NCBI GenBank assembly: GCA_937960725.1
Contig: CALGOY010000276.1
Coordinates: 1 to 8,708 of the forward strand
Reading direction: 5' to 3'
From: an uncultured Bacillota bacterium
Lineage (GTDB): Bacteria; Bacillota; Clostridia; Caldicoprobacterales; UBA3941
Length of the DNA stretch: 8,708 bases
Every line of letters begins with the position of its first letter. The first letter of the stretch is position 1. Of this stretch, positions 1 through 6,834 are shown piece by piece. The position numbers and the translations under genes are program-made. The notes beneath the pieces are model-generated. The model saw only the letters and a list, made by a program, of their open reading frames with translations, had not been told where the DNA came from and did no database searches.

Positions 1-6
1 TTAAAA

Positions 7-44
7 TGGTATAATTATTCTGAGATGTTATCATATTGTATAAT
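7..44 (+). promoter_or_regulatory. Candidate promoter region upstream of the nitroreductase gene
   Basis: Two perfect TATAAT hexamers lie here. The first (10-15) has TG one base upstream (TGGTATAAT, 7-15), an extended -10 pattern; its -35 would fall before the window. The second (39-44) sits in TTGTATAAT but has only a poor -35 (TATTCT, 16-21) at 17-bp spacing. A short imperfect dyad, GTTAT (27-31) with ATAAC (43-47), surrounds the second. Either could start the transcript of the downstream gene. The AT richness of this spacer makes chance TATAAT matches likely, so the call is tentative. Confidence 0.35.
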
Positions 45-102
45 AACTTAGCGCAAATTATTATTAAAAATAAAAATATTATAAAAATTGGAGTGATGAA
101 GT

Positions 103-624
103 ATGAATGAAGTTATAAAAGCTTTAAAGAGCCGAAGAAGTATTCGTCAGTATAAGAAGGAACAGATAAGCGATGAGCAGTTAAATCAGATCCTTGAAGC
201 TGGGATGTATGCTCCTAGCGGAATGGGCGCTCAGTCAGCTATAATGGTTGTAGTGCAGGATGAAAAGCTAATCAAAAAGCTTTCTAAACTCAACGCAAAA
301 TTTACCGACAATCCGGATAGCGATCCATTCTATGGTGCACCAACCTTGGTTATTGTTTTAGCAGATAGTAACAGGAATACATACATTGAGGATGGCAGCC
401 TAGTAATGGGAAATCTGATGAATGCGGCTTATTCTGTAGGAGTGGATTCCTGTTGGATTCACAGGGCTAGGGAGATGTTTGAAGATGAAGAGGGGAAGGC
501 TTTGCTCAAAGAGTGGGGTATCGGAGAAAACTATATTGGTATAGGAATCTGTATTTTAGGGTATAGAGATTGTGAGTATCCAGAGCCCAAACCTAGAAAA
601 GAAGGATATGTTATAAGGGTATAA
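103..624 (+). CDS. Nitroreductase family protein (FMN-dependent NAD(P)H oxidoreductase)
   Basis: A small flavoprotein of the nitroreductase fold, 173 residues, a normal length for the compact single-domain members. The N-terminal SRRSIRQY (residues 10-17) is the family's FMN-phosphate-binding Arg-Arg-Ser-x-Arg element. YAPSGMGAQ (36-44) occupies the place of the usual APSxxNxQ loop but has Gly where Asn is common. The GNLMNAAYSVGVDSCWIH stretch (103-120) and GICILGYRD (148-156) match the conserved second half that completes the dimer-interface flavin site. There is no signal peptide or membrane segment, so it should be a cytoplasmic homodimer. The start is the ATG after GGAGTGA (90-96) with 6-bp spacing. 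The natural substrate cannot be read from sequence; candidates are quinones, nitroaromatics or other electron acceptors. It precedes pdp by 61 bp with no clear terminator between, so it may be co-transcribed, though no functional link to nucleoside salvage is evident. Confidence 0.88.
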   Translation: MNEVIKALKSRRSIRQYKKEQISDEQLNQILEAGMYAPSGMGAQSAIMVVVQDEKLIKKLSKLNAKFTDNPDSDPFYGAPTLVIVLADSNRNTYIEDGSLVMGNLMNAAYSVGVDSCWIHRAREMFEDEEGKALLKEWGIGENYIGIGICILGYRDCEYPEPKPRKEGYVIRV

Positions 625-685
625 TATCGATGCAAAAAATCAATTTAGCAGCGGATGAAATAAAAAAGGAAAGAGGAGATATGGA

Positions 686-2014
686 ATGAGAATGTATGAT
701 ATTATCTACAAAAAGCGCAATGGAAATGAACTTTCAAGGGAAGAGATTGACTTTTTTATCGATGGATATGTAAAAGGATATATACCAGACTATCAAGTAT
801 CAGCCCTGCTGATGGCTATATATTTTCAAGGCATGACGGAAAGAGAAACGGCAGATTTAACCATGGCAATGGCCCAGTCCGGAGATATGGTGGACTTATC
901 TGCTATCGAAGGGATTAAAGTAGATAAGCATAGTACTGGAGGAGTTGGAGATACTACAACCTTGGTCGTAGCTCCTTTAGTAGCTGCCTGCGGGGTGCCC
1001 GTAGCAAAAATGTCTGGAAGAGGGCTAGGCCATACGGGCGGGACTTTGGACAAGCTGGAATCTATTCCTGGTTTTAACGTATTTTTGCCTTCGCAGCGTT
1101 TTATAGAAGTTGTTAACCAGGTGGGGTTGGCGGTGATAGGTCAAACGGAAAATTTGGTTCCTGCCGATAAGATGCTGTATGCCCTCCGGGATGTGACTGC
1201 CACAGTTGATAGCATTCCTCTAATTGCCAGCAGTATTATGAGCAAAAAAATAGCGGCAGGCTGCGATGCGATTGTGTTGGATGTTAAGGTGGGCAGCGGG
1301 GCTTTTATGGAAAATATAGAAGATGCATTTGAACTAGCCAGGCAAATGGTAGAAATAGGGACCCAGGTGGGGAGAAAAACTACTGCCCTTGTAACGGATA
1401 TGAATCAGCCTTTAGGTATGGCTGTGGGAAATGCGTTGGAGGTTAAGGAAGCTATCGAAGTGCTTAAAGGAATGCATCCAGGTGAGCTACAGGAGGTATG
1501 CGTTCTATTAGGAGCATACATGCTCTATACGGCTGGGCAATGTAAGAGTGTGGAGGAAGGCAAGGAAGCCATCGAAGATGCACTACACATGGGAATCGGC
1601 CTACAAAAACTAAGAGAGATGATTGCAGCCCAGGGAGGCGATGAAAAAGTAGTAGATGATCCAAACTTACTTCCTATTGCAGAGAAAATAATTCCAGTAA
1701 AATCTGAGGAAGCGGGATATATCCTGTCTACTGATACACAGGCTATCGGAACCAGCGCTATGCTTCTAGGAGCTGGTCGAAATACTAAGGAGGATGTAAT
1801 AGATCCTTCAGTAGGAATTGTTATAAAGAAAAGGCTTGGGGAGAAAGTTGAGGTGGGAGAAGTACTGGCCGAATTTTATATTAATGACGACAAGCGTTTA
1901 GAAGAAGCTATAGATTTATTCAGAAAAGCTATTAAAATAGGAAAGCAAAAACCGGACACTAAGCCTTTGATATACGGCGTTGTTACAGAAGATGGAATAG
2001 AAAGGGGATTTTAG
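686..2014 (+). CDS. pdp: Pyrimidine-nucleoside phosphorylase
   Basis: Catalyses reversible phosphorolysis of thymidine, deoxyuridine and (in Pdp-type enzymes) uridine to the free base and (deoxy)ribose-1-phosphate. The 442 residues match the family length of about 430-440. The order is an N-terminal helical domain opening with MRMYDIIYKKRNG, the central alpha/beta phosphate-binding domain, and a C-terminal PYNP domain ending IYGVVTEDGIERGF. The family signature SGRGLGHTGGTLDKLE is intact at residues 110-125, and the phosphate-binding K81-HSTGGVGD is present. It is soluble and cytoplasmic. The ATG at 686 follows AAAGAGGAG (670-678) by 7 bp; an ATG two codons later is in the same frame but worse spaced. 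Two adjacent stop codons (TAG, TAA) end it, and deoC begins immediately after, so the pair is one transcription unit. Bacillus-type Pdp is favoured over a strict thymidine phosphorylase by resemblance and host type, but sequence alone does not settle uridine use. Confidence 0.95.
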   Translation: MRMYDIIYKKRNGNELSREEIDFFIDGYVKGYIPDYQVSALLMAIYFQGMTERETADLTMAMAQSGDMVDLSAIEGIKVDKHSTGGVGDTTTLVVAPLVAACGVPVAKMSGRGLGHTGGTLDKLESIPGFNVFLPSQRFIEVVNQVGLAVIGQTENLVPADKMLYALRDVTATVDSIPLIASSIMSKKIAAGCDAIVLDVKVGSGAFMENIEDAFELARQMVEIGTQVGRKTTALVTDMNQPLGMAVGNALEVKEAIEVLKGMHPGELQEVCVLLGAYMLYTAGQCKSVEEGKEAIEDALHMGIGLQKLREMIAAQGGDEKVVDDPNLLPIAEKIIPVKSEEAGYILSTDTQAIGTSAMLLGAGRNTKEDVIDPSVGIVIKKRLGEKVEVGEVLAEFYINDDKRLEEAIDLFRKAIKIGKQKPDTKPLIYGVVTEDGIERGF

Positions 2015-2017
2015 TAA

Positions 2018-2689
2018 GTGGAATATAACAGAAAGAATATAGCGGCCATAATAGATCATACTTTGCTAAAAGCAGATGCAACTGAGAAGGATATTTTAAA
2101 ATGCTGTGAAGAAGGAAAAAAATATGGCTTTGCGTCGGTGTGTATTCAGCCCTGCTATGTCAAATTAGCAGCTGAAGCACTGAAGGGCTCTGGAGTAAAG
2201 GTTGCAACAGTGGTAGGTTTTCCGCTAGGAGCTAATTTGACTTCTGTGAAAGCTTTTGAAGCTGCCCGTGCTGTAGAGGATGGAGCGGATGAGCTGGACA
2301 TGGTTTTGAATATCGGTGCTTTGAAACAAGGGAATGCAAAATATGTGGAGGAAGATATAAAAGCTGTTGTAAAGGCGGCCGATGGAGCAGTAGTCAAGGT
2401 AATTCTGGAAACCTGTTATTTAACTGATGAGGAGAAAGTACTGGCTTGTAAACTATCTAAGAATGCAGGAGCTCATTTTGTAAAGACCTCCACTGGATTA
2501 GCAGGGGGCGGTGCAACGGTTGAGGATGTGGCCCTTATGCGCAGGACGGTAGGCCAGGATTTAGGAGTGAAGGCAGCCGGAGGAATTCGAACTTTGGAGA
2601 GCTTTAAGGCTATGGTCGATGCAGGAGCTAATAGGATTGGAACTAGTAGCGGAGTAAAAATATTAGAGGATTTTAGCACACTTGTATAG
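2018..2689 (+). CDS. deoC: Deoxyribose-phosphate aldolase
   Basis: Class I aldolase that splits 2-deoxy-D-ribose-5-phosphate into acetaldehyde and D-glyceraldehyde-3-phosphate, the last step in deoxynucleoside breakdown. At 223 residues it has the typical bacterial TIM-barrel length. The catalytic set is visible: ELDMV with D94, the Schiff-base lysine K156 in FVKTSTG, and the helper lysine K185 in VKAAGGIR. The phosphate-binding GTSSG lies at 208-212. KTSTG is followed by Leu where Phe is common, a minor variation. The start is GTG at 2018, 3 bp after the pdp stop and 10 bp after AAAGGGG (2001-2007), which lies inside the pdp reading frame; no better-placed ATG exists nearby. Translational coupling with pdp is likely. 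The connecting mutase (deoB) is absent from this window and must be elsewhere if the pathway works. Confidence 0.96.
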   Translation: MEYNRKNIAAIIDHTLLKADATEKDILKCCEEGKKYGFASVCIQPCYVKLAAEALKGSGVKVATVVGFPLGANLTSVKAFEAARAVEDGADELDMVLNIGALKQGNAKYVEEDIKAVVKAADGAVVKVILETCYLTDEEKVLACKLSKNAGAHFVKTSTGLAGGGATVEDVALMRRTVGQDLGVKAAGGIRTLESFKAMVDAGANRIGTSSGVKILEDFSTLV

Positions 2690-2690
2690 A

Positions 2691-2714
2691 AAATCTAAAA
2701 AGTTACTTAGATTT
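2691..2714. repeat. Perfect 8-bp inverted repeat just after deoC
   Basis: AAATCTAA (2691-2698) and TTAGATTT (2707-2714) are exact reverse complements around an 8-base loop, two bases after the deoC stop. The stem has one G:C pair in each direction's arm and no U-run follows (AGGTTG comes next), so it is not a convincing intrinsic terminator. It could be a weak attenuator, a processing hairpin that separates the deo and glycosidase parts of one message, or an operator for an unknown regulator of the glycosidase genes. The dyad itself is certain; its role is not known. The rest of the 48-bp gap shows only the next gene's ribosome binding site and no clear sigma-A promoter. Confidence 0.5.
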
Positions 2715-2737
2715 AGGTTGTTAATGGGGGGCTCTTT

Positions 2738-4039
2738 ATGATGAATGTAGCGAAAACTCCGCCAATGGGGTGGAACAGCTGGGATTGTTATGGAGCAAGT
2801 GTGACGGAAGAAGATTTACTGGGTAATGCTGATTTTATGGCAAAACATTTGAAAGAGTTTGGTTGGGAATATGTGGTCTGTGATATTCAATGGTATGAAC
2901 CTACAGCCGATGGTCATGAGTATCATAATTTCGCAGATCTATGTATGGATGAATATTCTAGGCTAATTCCAGCAGAGAATCGCTTTCCTTCAGCTAAAGG
3001 CGGTGTGGGATTTGCAAAAATTGCAGAGCGGATCCATGAATTGGGGTTAAAATTTGGAATACATATAATGAGGGTAATTCCAACACAAGCAGTTCATAGA
3101 CACACAAAGCTTAAACGCACAAACTTCACTGCCCGGGATATTGCCCATCCTTATTCTATCTGTCCATGGAATACGGATATGTACGGTGTAGATCCGACCA
3201 AGCCCGGAGCGCAGGAATATTATGATTCTTTATTTGAAATGTATGCATCCTGGGGTGTAGATTTCGTAAAGGTAGATGATATCTGTGTAAACTGGCTAAA
3301 CCCTTCAGATCCATACTCCACAAAAGGCGAAATAGAGTTAATACGCAGAGCAATTGATCGATGCGGCAGACCGATGGTCCTCAGCTTATCCCCGGGCCCG
3401 GCTCAGATTGAGGTAGCAGATCATCTTGCCGCCCATGCTAATATGTGGAGAATAACCAATGATTTTTGGGATAATTGGGAACAGCTGTATGATATGTTTG
3501 AACGCTGTAGAATATGGAGCCCGTATGTTAGGGAACATAATTGGCCGGATTGCGATATGCTTCCGATTGGACATCTTGCTATATGCGACAAAAATAAAAA
3601 GAATAAATCAGATCGAATGAGCAGGTTTACAAGGGATGAACAGAAAACCCTTTTAACTCTTTGGTGCATCTTCCGTTCGCCTCTTATGATTGGGGGAGAG
3701 TTGCGAGATATGGATGATTTCACTTTATCTCTATTGACAAATAGGGATATATTGGAGATGCATCGTTTAGGAAGTAAACCGAGGCAGGTATATCGAAAAG
3801 AAGACCGGATTGTATGGACTAGCGAGGGTCCGGGAGAGAGCAGGTATGTAGCACTTTTCAATGTCTCAGATGAAGCACAGGAGGTCAGTATTCAGTTGGC
3901 GGCTCTAGGTTTTCCGGAAAATAGGGAATATCGCTATAAGAACCTTTGGACAGGAGATGAGGGAATAGTTAAAGGCGGTAAGATTGCAGATATGCTTCCA
4001 GTGCATGGTGCATCCTGTTATCGGGTAGAACCTGTGTAA
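2738..4039 (+). CDS. GH27 glycosidase, probable intracellular beta-L-arabinopyranosidase (alpha-galactosidase-like)
   Basis: A retaining glycoside hydrolase of family 27 (clan GH-D), 433 residues. The barrel starts with TPPMGWNSWDCYG (7-19). The nucleophile is D180 in FVKVDDIC, the acid/base is D242 in WRITNDFWDNW, and WPDCDML (269-275) corresponds to the usual W(N/P)DPDML. A C-terminal beta-sandwich of about 100 residues follows. True alpha-galactosidases carry Asp-Asp in a DDCW motif that holds the galactose O4 and O6; here it reads D49-I50-Q51-W52. As I recall, Ile at this place marks Geobacillus stearothermophilus Abp, an intracellular beta-L-arabinopyranosidase of 448 residues, and Glu does so in a Streptomyces enzyme. 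The adjacent GH127 gene supports that reading. No signal peptide is present, so it should act on imported oligosaccharides. The site GGGGGG (2726-2731) serves ATG 2738 or 2741, leaving one residue ambiguous. Alpha-galactosidase remains the alternative. Confidence 0.85.
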   Translation: MMNVAKTPPMGWNSWDCYGASVTEEDLLGNADFMAKHLKEFGWEYVVCDIQWYEPTADGHEYHNFADLCMDEYSRLIPAENRFPSAKGGVGFAKIAERIHELGLKFGIHIMRVIPTQAVHRHTKLKRTNFTARDIAHPYSICPWNTDMYGVDPTKPGAQEYYDSLFEMYASWGVDFVKVDDICVNWLNPSDPYSTKGEIELIRRAIDRCGRPMVLSLSPGPAQIEVADHLAAHANMWRITNDFWDNWEQLYDMFERCRIWSPYVREHNWPDCDMLPIGHLAICDKNKKNKSDRMSRFTRDEQKTLLTLWCIFRSPLMIGGELRDMDDFTLSLLTNRDILEMHRLGSKPRQVYRKEDRIVWTSEGPGESRYVALFNVSDEAQEVSIQLAALGFPENREYRYKNLWTGDEGIVKGGKIADMLPVHGASCYRVEPV

Positions 4040-4060
4040 ATTTAAAAAGGGGGTCATTAT

Positions 4061-5998
4061 ATGTCTAAGCTAAAGGTTAGCATTAATGATGGCTTCTGGT
4101 CAAGATATGATGATTTAGTGAGGAATGTGGTTATACCCTATCAAAGAGATGCATTAAACGATAAAATTGCAGATGCAGAGCCAAGCGGTGCGATTCGAAA
4201 TTTTATGATTGCAGCCGGTGAGGAAGAGGGCGAATTCTATGGCATGGTTTTTCAAGACAGCGACGTAGCAAAGTGGCTCGAGGCTGTAGCTTATAGCCTT
4301 CAGATGCATCCAGATCCTGAATTAGAAAAAGAAGCCGATGAAGTTATCGACCTTATTGGAAGGGCTCAGCAACCAGATGGATACCTGAATACTTATTATA
4401 TAATAAATGGGCTAGATAAAAGATGGACCAATCTCCATGAGTGCCATGAATTATATTGCGCTGGGCATATGATAGAAGCGGCAGTTGCCTATTATGAAGC
4501 AACCGGTAAGCGGAAGTTTCTGGATATAGTATGTAAGTTTGCAGACCATATTGACAGCGTCTTTGGCCCTGAGGAAGGGAAATTGAAGGGCTATCCAGGC
4601 CATCAAGAGATAGAACTGGCCCTTGTAAAGCTGTTTAGGGTAACAAAAAATGAAAAGTATTTGAACTTGGCGAAGTTCTTTTTGGATGAACGGGGTAAAG
4701 ATCCCTATTATTTCGATATCGAATGGGAGAAAAGGGGAAAGACATCCTATTGGACAGGGGCTAGAAGCCAGCCGCCCAGTAAGAGTAAAGAATACAATCA
4801 AGCCCATTTACCTGTAAGGGAGCAGACAGAGGCGGTAGGCCATTCAGTAAGGGCAGTGTATATGTATGCTGCTATGGTGGATGTAGCGATAGAAACCGAA
4901 GATAAGGAACTTTTAGAGGCCTGCCATAGATTGTGGGATAATATTGTATCTAAGCGGATGTATATAACTGGAGGCATTGGCTCTCAGGTTCATGGGGAGG
5001 CCTTTTCCTTCGATTACGATCTTCCCAACGATACCGCTTATGCAGAAACATGTGCTGCGATTGGCCTGGTGTTTTTTGCCCACAGGATGCTTAAGATTGA
5101 GCCTAAAGCAGAATATGCGGATGTAATGGAGAGAGCTTTATATAACGGGGTTATTAGCGGGATGTCTCTGGACGGCAAACGTTTTTTTTATGTAAATCCC
5201 TTGGAAGTTGATCCGGAAGCCTGCGAAAAGAACGGCAACATGAGACATGTTAAGCCTACTCGGCAGAAATGGTTCGGATGTGCATGCTGCCCTCCTAATA
5301 TCGCTAGATTACTAGCTTCTTTAGGGCACTACATCTATGGGCTGAATAACAATACCATATACACCCATCTATATATTGACAGCAAAGCTAAACTTGAAGT
5401 TGGCGGCACAGAAGTGGAGATAACTCAGAAAACTAATTATCCCTGGGATGGGAAAGTTGTGATTAATCTCAACCTGGATGAGGCGAAGGAATTTGGCTTA
5501 GCTGTCCGCATTCCAGGTTGGTGCCGCGAGTCTAGGTTGAAGCTCAACGGTCAGGAGATAGATCTAGCCTCTATCACAGTAGATGGTTATGCAGTAGTCC
5601 AACGGCTCTGGAAAGATGGCGATAGATTAGAATTGGATCTGCGCATGGAGCCGGTAAGAGTGAGGTCTAATCCCAAAGTAAAGGCTAATGTCGGTAAAGT
5701 TGCAATTCAGCAGGGACCAATAGTATACTGTCTAGAAGAAGCAGACAATGGCCCTGAACTTCACAGTTTGATACTGCCAAAAGATGCAGCTCTAAAGTCA
5801 TCTTTTAGAGAAGATATGCTGGGTGGAATTAATGTAATAACCGCCGAGGGGCAGAGAATCAAGGAGGACGCTTGGGGGCCGGAGCTTTACAGAGCTGAGG
5901 TGTCTATAGAATACGAACCTGCTAAACTTACTTTCATACCATACTACGCCTGGGCAAATCGCCAGATAGGGGAGATGACAGTGTGGGTGAGAGAATAG
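4061..5998 (+). CDS. GH127 glycosidase, probable beta-L-arabinofuranosidase
   Basis: Family GH127 (formerly DUF1680), 645 residues, close to the 658 of Bifidobacterium HypBA1, which releases beta-L-arabinofuranose. The N-terminal part is an (alpha/alpha)6 barrel and the last 200 or so residues are beta-rich. The metal and catalytic residues of HypBA1 have clear counterparts: acid/base E313 in HGEAF, E329 and C331 in AETC, and the C409-C410 pair in WFGCACCPPN, of which C409 should be the cysteine nucleophile. The E313-E329-C331 spacing is the same as in HypBA1. No signal peptide, so cytoplasmic. It starts 21 bp after the GH27 gene behind AAAAAGGGGG (4044-4053), so the two are surely co-translated from one message. 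Another GH127 activity, aceric-acid hydrolysis in rhamnogalacturonan II breakdown, is known in Bacteroides, so the exact substrate is inferred. Its stop codon abuts the convergent gntR stop. Confidence 0.88.
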   Translation: MSKLKVSINDGFWSRYDDLVRNVVIPYQRDALNDKIADAEPSGAIRNFMIAAGEEEGEFYGMVFQDSDVAKWLEAVAYSLQMHPDPELEKEADEVIDLIGRAQQPDGYLNTYYIINGLDKRWTNLHECHELYCAGHMIEAAVAYYEATGKRKFLDIVCKFADHIDSVFGPEEGKLKGYPGHQEIELALVKLFRVTKNEKYLNLAKFFLDERGKDPYYFDIEWEKRGKTSYWTGARSQPPSKSKEYNQAHLPVREQTEAVGHSVRAVYMYAAMVDVAIETEDKELLEACHRLWDNIVSKRMYITGGIGSQVHGEAFSFDYDLPNDTAYAETCAAIGLVFFAHRMLKIEPKAEYADVMERALYNGVISGMSLDGKRFFYVNPLEVDPEACEKNGNMRHVKPTRQKWFGCACCPPNIARLLASLGHYIYGLNNNTIYTHLYIDSKAKLEVGGTEVEITQKTNYPWDGKVVINLNLDEAKEFGLAVRIPGWCRESRLKLNGQEIDLASITVDGYAVVQRLWKDGDRLELDLRMEPVRVRSNPKVKANVGKVAIQQGPIVYCLEEADNGPELHSLILPKDAALKSSFREDMLGGINVITAEGQRIKEDAWGPELYRAEVSIEYEPAKLTFIPYYAWANRQIGEMTVWVRE

Positions 5999-6667
5999 CT
6001 ATTGCTTAATATAGTCCATAAAATTTTCACGCAAGTAGGAGGAATTTATGTCAGCCCTGATATGCCGATAAACCATATCGTCGATCTTATCTTTATCCCC
6101 CCGTACAACGCAATCCAGTATCTGTTCATGTTCTCTTTGAAGCTGTGCCAGCTTCTCTTCTTTAAGGGCATGTAGCCTACGATATCTTATATAATGCACA
6201 TTAAATTGCTGGATAAGATCCCATATAAAGCTTCGGCCAGCTAAGACAAAGAGGGTTTTATGAAATTTATCATCGAGGGCCATAAATTCCTCCATCTTTT
6301 TTTCTTTGCTCTCTTCTTTTTGTATACAATCTTTTTGCATGTCGAGTATATATCTCAATTTATGAAGGCCTTTTAGAGGAATATTGGGGGATAGCTCCTT
6401 TAATATTTCTTTTTCCAAGGTGCTTCTAAGGTAGGTAATCTGTTCCACCGATTCTAAATCGATATAGGATACAACATTGCCTTTTTTAGGATAAATATCG
6501 ATGTAGCCCATCAGGGATAGCTGTTTTAAAATATCTCTTATAGGGGTTCTAGATAACCCAAATCGCTCTGATAAGCTCGTTTCACTAAGAATAGTTCCTG
6601 GTTTTAATTTAAGCGAAAGTATTTCTTGTTTCAATAATTCGATTATTTCTTTCTTTGTAAGAGGCAT
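5999..6667 (-). CDS. GntR-family transcriptional regulator with FCD domain (FadR subfamily), probable UxuR-like repressor
   Basis: A 222-residue regulator with an N-terminal winged helix-turn-helix (about residues 1-68; recognition segment LSERFGLSRTPIRDILKQL) and an all-helical C-terminal FCD ligand domain. The FCD metal-site residues are present: D132 and H136 in LDDKFH, H180 in REHEQIL and H202 in RHIRADI, so it should bind a metal that coordinates a small carboxylate effector. Divergent uxuA and the GTATAC-centred palindromes between them point to control of the uronate genes, with a sugar acid such as fructuronate, mannonate or glucuronate as effector; that part is inference from context. 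The start is ATG at 6665-6667; an in-frame stop lies six codons upstream. The ribosome site is weak (GTTGGAA), in keeping with low expression. It converges on GH127 with no spacer, so read-through from that gene would produce antisense RNA to this one. Confidence 0.92.
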   Translation of the reverse strand: MPLTKKEIIELLKQEILSLKLKPGTILSETSLSERFGLSRTPIRDILKQLSLMGYIDIYPKKGNVVSYIDLESVEQITYLRSTLEKEILKELSPNIPLKGLHKLRYILDMQKDCIQKEESKEKKMEEFMALDDKFHKTLFVLAGRSFIWDLIQQFNVHYIRYRRLHALKEEKLAQLQREHEQILDCVVRGDKDKIDDMVYRHIRADINSSYLRENFMDYIKQ

Positions 6668-6719
6668 TTTTATTCCAACTTTCTATTCTATATATTTTCT
6701 ATTATGTGCATATTATACA

Positions 6720-6748
6720 ATATTAGCATATATACTAGTATACATCAA
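6720..6748 (-). promoter_or_regulatory. Candidate gntR promoter
   Basis: On the minus strand TTGATG (6748-6743) and TAATAT (6725-6720) are 17 bp apart, and the second is preceded by TGC, giving an extended -10. A competing -10 is the perfect TATAAT at 6717-6712, whose -35 would be the poor TACTAG (6740-6735). Both place the start 30-50 bases before the gntR ATG, and both overlap the weaker GTATAC site, which would allow self-repression. Neither can be preferred without transcript-end data. Confidence 0.35.
6735..6746. promoter_or_regulatory. Candidate second GntR operator (autoregulatory)
   Basis: CTAGTATACATC matches the main operator CTTGTATACAAG at 9 of 12 positions and keeps the GTATAC core (6738-6743). 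It overlaps a different perfect palindrome, TATACTAGTATA (6731-6742). It lies within the probable gntR promoter, so binding would block that promoter. The cores of the two sites are exactly 100 bp apart. It is weaker than the other site because its outer bases are not symmetric. Confidence 0.4.
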
Positions 6749-6793
6749 AACGTATAATTGTAAAGTGCGATTAAAGAAGTTTATATTTATTTG

Positions 6794-6822
6794 TTGACAA
6801 AAAATCCTAACCATTATATTAT
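6794..6822 (+). promoter_or_regulatory. Sigma-A promoter of uxuA
   Basis: A consensus -35 TTGACA (6794-6799), exactly 17 bp, then TATTAT (6817-6822), one mismatch from the consensus -10. Transcription should begin near 6828-6830, giving a leader of about 75 bases that contains the palindromic operator and a strong ribosome binding site. This is the best promoter in the window, which fits a gene that is held off by a repressor and strongly induced when released. Confidence 0.75.
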
Positions 6823-6834
6823 AAAACCATAAAA

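Noticed and set aside
620..625. TATAAT overlapping the nitroreductase stop, as a promoter for pdp
   Set aside because: No recognisable -35 at 16-18 bp spacing (AAAAGA region) and no extended -10 TG; left unannotated.
3421..3861. Long minus-strand open frame opposite the GH27 gene (146 codons)
   Set aside because: Shadow of a well-supported gene; the predicted protein resembles no family I know and lacks a credible ribosome binding site.
4451..4807. Minus-strand open frame of 118 codons opposite the GH127 gene
   Set aside because: Lies wholly within strongly conserved GH127 coding sequence and has no recognisable domain.
5723..5728. Third GTATAC, inside the GH127 gene
   Set aside because: Only AGTATACT is symmetric, the outer TTG/CAA bases are missing, and a 6-mer is expected a couple of times in this length.
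6744..6758. Possible CcpA cre site (ATCAAAACGTATAAT)
   Set aside because: Central ACG fits, but there are about three mismatches to the consensus in required positions.
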